A DNA stretch of 64,000 nt from JBEBVQ01 sp037190845 (GTDB lineage Bacteria > Bacteroidota > Bacteroidia > Chitinophagales > Chitinophagaceae): assembly GCA_037190845.1 (NCBI GenBank), contig JBBCJI010000021.1:78439-142438 (forward strand), read 5' to 3'. The position numbers were made by a program, and so were the translations under genes. This document shows positions 37,701-44,111 of this stretch, in pieces (position 1 is the first letter of the stretch; each line of letters starts with the position of its first letter). The notes beneath the pieces are model-generated. The model did no database searches. It had not been told where the DNA came from and saw only the letters and a program-made list of their open reading frames with translations.

Positions 37701-37876
37701 TGATCTGCAGCTACGCCTGTACAATCACGGTAAATTGTCAGAAATACCCGATAAACATTCCCGTTAACATTATTTGCCAGCCAGACAAAGCGAATGTCCG
37801 CACCTGCATAGTGCGTAGCCTGTACAATCAAAGGGAAAGCGCAACAAAAAAATAATGATAGAAGTCTATATTTCAT
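34781..37876 (-). CDS. Very large T9SS type B surface protein with inserted domain (locus C, cassette 1)
   Basis: 1031 residues, the largest product in the window. It has a signal peptide (about 1-20), the N-terminal domain with ADIRFVWLANNVNGNVYRV and IYRDCTG (as in the 981-residue paralogue), Ig/PKD-like modules, and a gliding-type sorting domain (PSAFTPNGDGKNDIF, VFNRWGEQVFQTTD, GDVTLIR). Residues about 505-690 hold an extra domain with RHQYLMRAEDI, GTLNSISI and NLVIDFCY. That pattern is frequent as an accessory beta-domain of T9SS cargo, and the paralogue lacks it. It is the first gene of a probable operon running to 29368 and has the strong element 37938-38020 upstream. Confidence 0.88.
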   Translation of the reverse strand: MKYRLLSLFFCCAFPLIVQATHYAGADIRFVWLANNVNGNVYRVFLTIYRDCTGVAADHAIQLQGNNVCNTNQVTMAYLQKTDTLMDGRPNGSQVGGFCPGTPTKCTDPGNAVLPGYEEWCYSTEIVLPTRCETWRFWVSMSNRNNSTNLHYANGYTLLLEATLNNKDAAENSSPFFTIKPTPYVCVGEPFSYNQGAVDPDGDSLSYELVNPLTQYFQTVPFAPGYNLSSPFSTNGGFYLNTLTGQMEYTPSIVSNNTISVRVIEWRKGKRIGSVMRDIQNAVIPCSTQRPEISLIEPSISGAQYKDSVLYACANIPLRFCFKVVSTSPEAVMVVGDNHQYSIPSSGLAYNRQASDSVTGCFSWRPGNDDVGMKVLIVKVRDSSCKLSNVVIDRSYAIPIIVRPADRAYHRYAICPKDTVALHSSYPGEVIWTTLEGDHTSVSLSCTRCPDPVARPSSDTRYLAYQDMGGGCINTDTIDVLVDRSNRIEITPAGFMGMCDPDSLHLSAEAFGPRPLSNVSCGAVTVPVSNVSDSVIIHTYGATRPQGGDNGATTPFSGSNKTARHQYLMRAEDIRSSGMYAGTLNSISIYALPSSSDVVYRNVRISVLCTDVNALDPGTGFISGGVQVFRADSIVLPAAGGWVRLPFTTLYNRDRNKNLVIDFCYANKDIVRPGYTSWVKSQYNSVLYASSNTDNICTYLPPTLPLVADDRMPVFRLGYNLAPELPFGYTWSSSVRSAFYPGYQVPDPTVYISRSQVFKVSTTGLNGCNVSDTLDVHLSGLTTGPKDTTICLGNSVVMDATVRFGERYKWYENGSEAPVTLSCAECPVVTATPTRTTSYMAVIEDSIGCTDTLRVQIEVLTAKGQVRILNSDTTINYGSELQLMSEGAPNYLWQPETLVSDPTIPDPVIKPLTPVVLIVTGYTEDGCKSYDTIRIDVDLRGNIYVPSAFTPNGDGKNDIFRVANMTFQELLEFRVFNRWGEQVFQTTDRTRGWDGTYNGKDQEVGTYFYLIRVRFADQEEQTFKGDVTLIR

Positions 37877-37937
37877 TATAAAATTATTTGCAAATGCAGC
37901 AGCCCGGCGCTTATTCTTTAATAAGAAGCCTGTATAT

Positions 37938-38020
37938 CAAAGTTACCGTCCGGGGTTACCCATATGTTCAGAATTAACACGTATTTTAAAGCCTGAAAAA
38001 AATACGTATTATTACTTAGA
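37938..38020 (-). promoter_or_regulatory. locus C promoter with CGTA/TACnTA element (1031-aa gene)
   Basis: CAAAGTTA (37938-37945) is a minus-strand TAACTTTG -7 box 62 nt before the start. ACACGTATTTT begins at 37977, and AATACGTATT (38001-38010, itself a palindrome) and TACTTAGA (38013-38020) follow. The last two units are 10 bp apart, one helical turn. Every distance equals that in the orphan-regulator promoter at 38802-38884. Confidence 0.7.
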
Positions 38021-38080
38021 CAAACTGTGCTCAATTTAAGTCAAAAAAACACCGTCAACTCTCGGCAATACCATTATAAA

Positions 38081-38725
38081 TTAATTCAATAGTCTCATTT
38101 CCATTGCACGCTTTACCAGCCCCGCAGTGTTTTTAGCATGAAGTTTATGCAACAGGCTCAATCTGTGGCATTCAACAGTACGCACACTTACAGACAGATG
38201 TGCCGCAATCTCCTGGTTCGTCAATTCTTCCGTTATTAATTTCAGCACATCCTTTTCCCTCCTCGTGAGCATGGAAACGGATAATTCCGATTGCTTTTTC
38301 TTGCGGATAATGTTGCTCAGCATCTGCCGGCTCAATGACTCATCCAGGAAACTCTCTCCTCTCCAGGCCTGCTCAATAGCCCTGATCAGCCTGGAGTAAT
38401 CTGTATTACTTTTCAATAAATAACCCATACATCCAAGCTGCATCATCTCATCAATACAGTCCATTGCTTCCAGGCTGGTCAATATCACGATACGCATATC
38501 AGGGTAAGAGTTCAATATCCGAGCTGTAAGCTCGCCACCCGGGATATCAGGTAATTGCAGATCAAGCAATAATACATCCGGGAGCTCCCGCCCCAACCCC
38601 TCCAGCAACGCAGTGCCTGTACTATAGGTATTGACGACCTTTATATGCGTTGTACTGTCTATTACATGCTGAAGTCCGGCAATCACCATCGGATGATCAT
38701 CCGTTACCGCCACTCTTATAACCAT
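38081..38725 (-). CDS. Orphan LuxR/NarL-type response regulator (locus C)
   Basis: 214 residues. The receiver has Asp55 (VLLLDLQLPD) and the Lys motif GYLLKSNTD. A basic linker NIIRKKKQ precedes the LuxR domain (about 148-213, LTRREKDVLKLITEELTNQEIA, SVRTVECHRL). No kinase gene adjoins it. Its closest relative in the window is the regulator at 23889-24536, 14 kb away across the two surface-protein cassettes, so the kinase at 24603 is the obvious candidate partner. Its promoter carries the same element as the surface-protein gene downstream, which suggests autoregulation together with control of the cassettes. Confidence 0.92.
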   Translation of the reverse strand: MVIRVAVTDDHPMVIAGLQHVIDSTTHIKVVNTYSTGTALLEGLGRELPDVLLLDLQLPDIPGGELTARILNSYPDMRIVILTSLEAMDCIDEMMQLGCMGYLLKSNTDYSRLIRAIEQAWRGESFLDESLSRQMLSNIIRKKKQSELSVSMLTRREKDVLKLITEELTNQEIAAHLSVSVRTVECHRLSLLHKLHAKNTAGLVKRAMEMRLLN

Positions 38726-38801
38726 ATCATCCGGTATTCAGGAAAATGATGCAATGACTTTATCACAGAATCTTCGGGCTTTTATCCCTTTACAGGTCAG
38801 A

Positions 38802-38884
38802 CAAAATTACCCATCTGAAAGATGACCGGATACAGCGGTTACACGTATTTTCCGGCACGGACGAATTACGTATAAATACTTAGA
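38802..38884 (-). promoter_or_regulatory. orphan-regulator promoter with CGTA/TACnTA element
   Basis: CAAAATTA (38802-38809) is a minus-strand TAATTTTG -7 box 77 nt before the regulator start. ACACGTATTTT begins at 38841, TACGTATAAA at 38867 and TACTTAGA at 38877. The 26-nt and 36-nt offsets are the same as at 37977/38003/38013. Confidence 0.7.
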
Positions 38885-38920
38885 TAGTAAAGCCGTAGCT
38901 GGTCTTTTCCGGCATGCAAA

Positions 38921-38962
38921 AAGGATGAAAATGCTGAGCTATATGTCAACCTTTTCATCCTT
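38921..38962 (-). terminator. terminator of the redoxin gene
   Basis: AAGGATGAAAA (38921-38931) pairs with TTTTCATCCTT (38952-38962). On the minus strand the stem runs into TTTTT. It lies 28 bp after the redoxin stop and separates that operon from the regulator gene. Confidence 0.8.
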
Positions 38963-38989
38963 CCATAAAAGACACAAAACTATTGATCC

Positions 38990-39616
38990 CTATCCCTTGA
39001 GCTTAATGGTGCAGCCAACCGATTTTGTGGTTTCCGGATCAATCTTCTTACCGGCCAGCATATTCACCACGGCATCGTGCAGGTACATCTTTTCAGATTC
39101 TGCCGGATTAGCTGGGTTATCTTCCATAGCGCCTTTATACACCAGCTTTTTGGATTTGCCGTCAAAAAGAAATACTTCAGGTGTGCGTGTAGCGCCGAAA
39201 GCAGATACCAGCGGGCCATCGTCTACCAGATAAGGTATACCAGGATGCTGCGCCGTACCGTAATCGTGCATGGCATCACGGGAGTCCACACCATCACGCT
39301 GGGCAATGTTGGAATTGACAATCACAACACCCAATCCTTTCTCCTGAGCCAGCGCGGCAACCTCACGGATACGCTCCTGGCTTTTGATCACATAAGGACA
39401 GGTATTACAGGAAAATATCACGATCAGCCCCTTATCAGTAGCCTGGCTTTTGAGGGAATATTGCTTTCCATCCGTAGCTGGCAGATTGGCATCCGCAGCA
39501 GGCAATACGGTACCTATCGCAATACTCTGTTTGGCCGGTTGTTTATTATCTTTTTGGGCATACATGGCTGTGCTTCCCAGTAACAGCAATGCCAGTAACA
39601 GTGTAATTTGTTTCAT
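38990..39616 (-). CDS. Secreted thioredoxin-fold protein (redoxin/AhpC-TSA type)
   Basis: 208 residues with a signal peptide (about 1-21, ending MYAQ) and therefore periplasmic. The thioredoxin fold contains CNTCPYV with C70-x-x-C73 at the redox position, and the cis-proline-like segment TRTPEVFLFD near 155. The C-terminal DNPANPAESEKMYLHDAV segment is typical of the redoxin branch that accompanies haem-c/copper oxidoreductases. It lies 82 bp downstream of such a gene in the same direction. It may keep cysteines or copper ligands of that partner reduced; this is inferred from the pairing. Confidence 0.85.
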   Translation of the reverse strand: MKQITLLLALLLLGSTAMYAQKDNKQPAKQSIAIGTVLPAADANLPATDGKQYSLKSQATDKGLIVIFSCNTCPYVIKSQERIREVAALAQEKGLGVVIVNSNIAQRDGVDSRDAMHDYGTAQHPGIPYLVDDGPLVSAFGATRTPEVFLFDGKSKKLVYKGAMEDNPANPAESEKMYLHDAVVNMLAGKKIDPETTKSVGCTIKLKG

Positions 39617-39698
39617 AGTTTTTTATTTATTTCATTACTAAATTAAGAGAGGGTATGATAAATGTAATGTAAAATTTTGTGAAATCTCGCCGGGCATC

Positions 39699-41063
39699 TT
39701 ATTGTTCCAGGCTGATATCCTCATCCCCTGGCCGGTAAGGTACGTACGTAACAATAAACTGGAACATCTCATCAGTAGCTTTCATACTGCCATCCTTATC
39801 ACTCACCAGACGTGGCGGACTGAACGGATTATTTAGGTTCTGACGGGTATTATCATACACCCCTTCCGCTACAATCGTGGAGCCTTTCGGTATCTTCACC
39901 ATCTTGCGGAATGTATAGAAATACTGCCAGTTAAAATCCCACCGCGGGATATGAATCAAACGGATCGTATCTCCATCGGGCTTCAGCGCATACGCTTTAA
40001 AGCTCTTACCCAGCAGGTGCATATGTGGATTGATGGTAAGGATGGAAATGTCTTCCGGAACGGTATAACGGCTGTATACTTCCTTTACAGTATTAGGCTC
40101 GAGCACCAGATCAGGCTCCACGGGCGCGACACCTAACGTACCAAGCTGGAACTCGCGCACCGGGCGATCCGGCGGTGTCTTCGCAAAAAATACATTGATA
40201 TAGGAGCTGTCGGTAACATCCTCACGCGTAAATCCATAATGCAGATCATTCAGCAGGAAAGCGCCTTTGCGGGGAAGGCGGTACCCACCGATACCTTCGG
40301 GGTATTTCAGCGCAAATACACCGGGGAGATAGTTAACGACCGACTTCTGCAATACCGGGTAGCTGCCGTCGTCATTGGGTAGGCCCAGCTTTTCAAAAGC
40401 CTGCTTAATCGTCGTATCGGCTACCATATCCGTCATTAACGCCCCCGTAAAAACAGAAGATTTTTTATCGAACTCATATTTTACCATATCCCCGTTCACG
40501 TGATGCACCACGTTTTTAGGTCCGGCGACAAATTCAATCACAGCGGCAAAAGTGTCATTCGGGATCTCAAATGGTACTTTAACTAAAAGAAACTGATCGC
40601 TTGAGTTTGCGGACATAAAATAAGGCTGTACCGGCAAACGCAGATCCGGCACTCCTACAGTAGACCCTTCGGGATATTCCGGTAATTCCGGAAGCTTGTC
40701 CTGTGGACCTTCCTTTGCCCCTTGCTCTACCCAACGGGCAATCAGCGCTTTTTCCCGTTCACTCAATACACGCTGTCCGACAAATTCCGTATAATGCGGA
40801 TCTGCCGGCCAGGGCGGCATCATACGTTCACGCACTACATAAGCGATACCGAGTGCATAGGTTTTAGCGCCTGCATAAGTAGTAAGTGAGAAGTGTCCGT
40901 TGCCGCCCGGCCGGTGGCAAACAGTGCAATGCTGGAATAATACAGGTGCGATATGCTCAGTAAAAGTTACCACATCCGGTATCTTTTCCTCGTCATTACT
41001 GCAACCCGGGTGCAGGGCAAGCGCTCCTATCAGCAACGCCCCTTCAATCAGTCGTCTTTTCAT
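39699..41063 (-). CDS. Lipoprotein with haem-c site and PHM-like copper monooxygenase domain
   Basis: 454 residues from the ATG at 41063, which gives a lipobox ending in Cys21 (LALHPGC). A single cytochrome c motif C46-T-V-C49-H50 follows. The rest resembles the two-domain copper type II ascorbate-dependent monooxygenases (PHM/DBH fold). The expected copper ligands appear in the right order: the HH pair in VVHHVNG, a His in LNDLHYGFT, the HxH in NPHMHLLGK and a Met in TDEMFQF. So both copper sites could be filled and a haem could feed electrons to them. The substrate is unknown. The start overlaps the 3-prime end of the BrkB gene by 20 bp, so translation may be coupled. Confidence 0.82.
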   Translation of the reverse strand: MKRRLIEGALLIGALALHPGCSNDEEKIPDVVTFTEHIAPVLFQHCTVCHRPGGNGHFSLTTYAGAKTYALGIAYVVRERMMPPWPADPHYTEFVGQRVLSEREKALIARWVEQGAKEGPQDKLPELPEYPEGSTVGVPDLRLPVQPYFMSANSSDQFLLVKVPFEIPNDTFAAVIEFVAGPKNVVHHVNGDMVKYEFDKKSSVFTGALMTDMVADTTIKQAFEKLGLPNDDGSYPVLQKSVVNYLPGVFALKYPEGIGGYRLPRKGAFLLNDLHYGFTREDVTDSSYINVFFAKTPPDRPVREFQLGTLGVAPVEPDLVLEPNTVKEVYSRYTVPEDISILTINPHMHLLGKSFKAYALKPDGDTIRLIHIPRWDFNWQYFYTFRKMVKIPKGSTIVAEGVYDNTRQNLNNPFSPPRLVSDKDGSMKATDEMFQFIVTYVPYRPGDEDISLEQ

Positions 41064-41979
41064 CTTCCGTTCGCGATATTTTTCCAAGCAAAATACTCAC
41101 ATTCAGTTCATAACCCAGCAAAATGATCAGTGTATTAAGCCACATCCACACCATAAAAGCGATCAACGTCCCGATCGATCCGTAAACCTGGTTATAATTG
41201 ATAAAATTATTCACCAGGTAAAAAAAGACAGTGGTTACAATAATGATCAGCAGGGTGGCCATCACCGCACCGGGGGACATAAACTTAAACCGATGGCTCA
41301 GCGACGGGCCGTATGTATAGATAATACAAATAGCGAGAAATACGATCAGCGCAAGCACCACCATACTGGTAAGCCGCACGGGGAAAGCATTTCCGAAAAT
41401 ATGTGCCAGCCAGACATTCAGCCATTCGGTTTGCAAGATGATAACGCCAAGCGAGATGATCACTACCCATATCAGCATAAAAGTGAGCTTAATCGCTGTC
41501 CACCTTCGCTTAAGTTCCGTCCGTTCCTTATAAATAGACAGGCTCCTGTCAAAGCCGCGCATCAGTCCCATCATCCCATTGGAAGAAAAGAACAGTGTCA
41601 TCAGGATACCAAAAGAAAGCAGGTCGGTTCTGCGTGTAGTCATAAAATCAACGATCACATTGCTGACATCATTATACACCTCCCGGCTGGGGATCACCAG
41701 CGCCAGTGTAGACAGGATCGTCTGCTGCGCATCGCGGATCGGCAGGTACGGCACCAGTGAAAAAAGGAACAGCATCGTCGGCGGAATGGCCATCATCAGG
41801 TTATACGTTACCGCCGCTACACGCTCACTCAGCTTGGTATCACCGATCTGCGAAAAAAAGAATTTACTAATCTGCAGCAGTGAAAACCCTTCAAATCCCG
41901 GCAATACGATCCTGTCTGCCGTACGCATAATAAAACGTACAGGAGGAAGATTCATAATGAAATTCCGGAGACGGGACAT
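41044..41979 (-). CDS. YihY/BrkB family inner-membrane protein
   Basis: 311 residues from the ATG at 41979; the open frame reaches 42132, but the added residues are not family-like. There are about six membrane helices with the family stretch AAVTYNLMMAIPPTMLFLFSLVPYLPI near the N-terminus, and ...FFSSNGMMGLMRGFDRSL and YGSIGTLIAFMVWMWLNTLIILLGYELN near the C-terminus. The family is widespread and has been called virulence factor BrkB or YihY, but its transport role is not settled. The tail is charged (ISRTEDEKTTD). The gene overlaps the haem/copper lipoprotein gene and probably shares its transcript. Confidence 0.88.
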   Translation of the reverse strand: MSRLRNFIMNLPPVRFIMRTADRIVLPGFEGFSLLQISKFFFSQIGDTKLSERVAAVTYNLMMAIPPTMLFLFSLVPYLPIRDAQQTILSTLALVIPSREVYNDVSNVIVDFMTTRRTDLLSFGILMTLFFSSNGMMGLMRGFDRSLSIYKERTELKRRWTAIKLTFMLIWVVIISLGVIILQTEWLNVWLAHIFGNAFPVRLTSMVVLALIVFLAICIIYTYGPSLSHRFKFMSPGAVMATLLIIIVTTVFFYLVNNFINYNQVYGSIGTLIAFMVWMWLNTLIILLGYELNVSILLGKISRTEDEKTTD

Positions 41980-42249
41980 CAGCAGACCAAACTGTTTATC
42001 CTGCAAGAATAAGGAAAATGTTTTGAAGCAACTGTAGACAATCCGACAGTCCAACATGTTTACTAACAAATAATGGTTTTGGCAGGTGAACGTATTTTCA
42101 CCAACAAAACAGACCATTAGAAACACAGACAAGATAATAGGCAGATATCATTCACAAATACTAAATATTCTCTATAATTTTAAGCTCATAACATAAAAGC
42201 CAAACATAGGAAAACTTACATTATCTTCACTAACGCATAATCATTTTCA

Positions 42250-42600
42250 ATGAAATACATCCCCATTCTAACATTTCTCCTATTTCTACTTCTTTCATGT
42301 AAAAAGGATACACAAAAACCTCCATCAAATCCTCCGAAACCTGACTATGCAATGCAAATAGAGGGTAAGTACTACGGTGACGATTCTTACGCTGTAATAA
42401 CCAGAGTTTCTGAAATGGAAGTTGACATGATCGTAGATTATTTTGGGCTGTCGCGCGCCACATATGAAAGCATGCCACTGACACTACACACAGACACCAT
42501 ATTTATTGTGGAACCTAATCCGGATGTGAATACGGTTTTTGTCGTTAAGGACACACTCATGATCCCTACGTTCAGGGAGATGAAACTTATCAAGCAGTAG
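42250..42600 (+). CDS. Small predicted lipoprotein, unknown function
   Basis: 116 residues. The N-terminus is a lipoprotein signal (hydrophobic FLLFLLLSC, then Cys17 and KKD), so the product is probably lipid-anchored. A proline-rich linker follows, then about 75 residues with alternating hydrophobic and polar strands (MQIEGKYYGDDSYAVITRV, DTIFIVEPNP, NTVFVVKDTLMI), suggesting a small beta-barrel or sandwich. No named family was recognised. It stands alone between divergent and tandem neighbours, upstream of the riboswitch. Confidence 0.65.
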   Translation: MKYIPILTFLLFLLLSCKKDTQKPPSNPPKPDYAMQIEGKYYGDDSYAVITRVSEMEVDMIVDYFGLSRATYESMPLTLHTDTIFIVEPNPDVNTVFVVKDTLMIPTFREMKLIKQ

Positions 42601-42695
42601 CATTATAGAAGTCACATCTCTGTCAATACCAATAATTCTTCACCGTTTTTAACACCCTGTGCATAACTAAAAAATCATCCAACCGGATCAATCTA

Positions 42696-42703
42696 TACTT
42701 TTG
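42696..42703 (+). promoter_or_regulatory. -7 box of the riboswitch/nrdBA transcript
   Basis: TACTTTTG matches TAnnTTTG. Transcription would start near 42710, shortly before the riboswitch P1 stem at 42725. No clear -33 box was seen. Confidence 0.5.
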
Positions 42704-42724
42704 GGTCAGTTCTTTTACAAAACA

Positions 42725-42898
42725 GATAATGGTAACCGGTATCAAGCCGGTCATAATAGGGAACCATGTGCAAATCATGGGCTGTCGTGCAACTGTAAGC
42801 AGCAACGAAAAGTTTTATTCTGCCATGTCCATTGTATCGCCTGATGCGGTATGAGAAGGACGAATAAAACGCTGCAAGCCAGGAGACCTGCCATTATC
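42725..42898 (+). promoter_or_regulatory. Cobalamin (B12) riboswitch aptamer
   Basis: The P1 stem is formed by GATAATGG (42725-42732) and CCATTATC (42891-42898), perfect over 8 bp. The core has the class consensus: GGGAA at 42760-42764, GGGCTGTCGTGCAACTGTAAG around 42779-42799 (the conserved GCAACTGTAA box) and GCCAGGAGACCTGCC at 42878-42892. Such aptamers bind adenosyl- or other cobalamins and normally repress genes for B12 synthesis, transport or B12-independent isoenzymes. It lies in the leader of the class I ribonucleotide reductase genes, 128 nt before the nrdB start. Confidence 0.92.
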
Positions 42899-43025
42899 CG
42901 TTTATGTCAAGGCTTTCACGGTTAAGGTCCTGGCAGAAGTCATCTCTTGCAAGGCTGCGTACATGCAGCCTGTTGCACCGTTGTCTTTTGTCATGTCCGG
43001 CGCCATCATCATAAAAACGGACCAC
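42899..43025 (+). promoter_or_regulatory. riboswitch expression platform
   Basis: This stretch holds a hairpin GGCTGC/GCAGCC (42953-42970) followed by a T-rich tract. Two segments can pair back into the aptamer: 42928-42934 (TCCTGGC) with 42878-42884, and 42972-42978 (GTTGCAC) with the conserved GTGCAAC at 42787-42793. These are candidate alternative structures for the on/off switch. Whether it acts by termination or on translation is not decided. Confidence 0.6.
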
Positions 43026-43994
43026 ATGGAAAACAACGAAATCCTGCTGACGGAAAACAAACAACGGTTTGTATTACTCCCCATCAAATACCCCAAAGTG
43101 TGGGAAATGTATAAAAAACATGAGGCCAGCTTCTGGACTGCTGAAGAAATTGATCTCGGCAGCGACATGAAAGACTGGAATGTCCTCAATGACGGTGAAC
43201 GTCATTTTATCTCGCACGTACTGGCATTCTTCGCCGCCAGCGACGGCATAGTGAACGAAAATCTGGCTGTCAACTTCATGAGCGAAGTGCAGCTCCCCGA
43301 AGCACGATGCTTCTATGGCTTCCAGATCATGATGGAAAATATCCACTCCGAAACATACGCACTGCTCATCGACACCTACATAAAAGATGCCGCAGAAAAA
43401 GACCGGCTGTTCAACGCCATCGAAACCGTCCCCGCCGTGAAGAAAAAAGCGGAATGGGCTTTACGCTGGATTGAACAGGGCAGCTTCGCCGAACGCCTCG
43501 TGGCCTTCGCCGCGGTAGAAGGCATCTTCTTCAGTGGCAGCTTCTGCTCTATCTTCTGGCTCAAGAAAAGAGGACTCATGCCCGGGCTGACATTCAGCAA
43601 TGAGTTGATCAGCCGCGACGAAGGCCTGCACTGCGAATTTGCCTGCCTGCTGTACAGTATGCTCAGCAACAAATTATCGCAGGAAGAAGTGTACGCCATC
43701 ATCAGAGACGCCGTGCGGATCGAAAAAGAATTTATTACCGAAGCCCTGCCGGTAGCGCTCATCGGCATGAATGCCACGCTTATGCAGCAATACATCGAAT
43801 TTGTGGCCGACAGGTGGCTGGGCGAACTGGGCTATCCCAAAATGTTTAACGCGACCAATCCATTCGACTTCATGGAAATGATCTCCCTCGAGGGTAAAAC
43901 CAACTTCTTCGAAAAACGCGTGGGCGATTATCAGAAAGCCGGCGTGATGGGCAATAAAGAAACGCAGTCGTTCAGTCTGGAAGAAGACTTTTAA
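43026..43994 (+). CDS. nrdB: Ribonucleoside-diphosphate reductase class I, beta subunit
   Basis: 322 residues from the ATG at 43026, where MENNEILLTENKQRF is a normal R2 N-terminus; the frame runs back into the leader. It is the di-iron/tyrosyl-radical subunit. Metal-ligand helices appear as AASDGIVNENL, EARCFYGFQIMMENIHSETY and SRDEGLHCEFA. The radical Tyr is expected in the CFYGF motif, as in eukaryotic and related bacterial R2 proteins. The C-terminus (SFSLEEDF) is the peptide that docks on NrdA. It needs oxygen and metal but not B12, which gives the upstream B12 riboswitch its meaning. Confidence 0.95.
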   Translation: MENNEILLTENKQRFVLLPIKYPKVWEMYKKHEASFWTAEEIDLGSDMKDWNVLNDGERHFISHVLAFFAASDGIVNENLAVNFMSEVQLPEARCFYGFQIMMENIHSETYALLIDTYIKDAAEKDRLFNAIETVPAVKKKAEWALRWIEQGSFAERLVAFAAVEGIFFSGSFCSIFWLKKRGLMPGLTFSNELISRDEGLHCEFACLLYSMLSNKLSQEEVYAIIRDAVRIEKEFITEALPVALIGMNATLMQQYIEFVADRWLGELGYPKMFNATNPFDFMEMISLEGKTNFFEKRVGDYQKAGVMGNKETQSFSLEEDF

Positions 43995-44111
43995 AACCAG
44001 AAAAATGTGTTCGATGTGGCTGATGTGACAGATGTGTTCAGCATCCCCCAGCAGACACATTTTCCACATCTCCCACATCAAACAGATCAAACACATCTAA
44101 ACCACAACACC
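43995..44111. repeat. GATGTG/CACATC-rich spacer between nrdB and nrdA
   Basis: A 117-bp gap with repeated GATGTG-type units on the left (GATGTGGCTGATGTGACAG) and their complements on the right (CCACATCTCCCACATC). It can fold back on itself. No gene fits; a frame on the minus strand through it is a low-complexity artefact. Confidence 0.6.

Noticed and set aside
43674..44096. 140-codon minus-strand frame over the nrdB-nrdA spacer
   Set aside because: The N-terminal HISHIEHI-type repeats come from the GATGTG spacer and the rest is antisense to nrdB.
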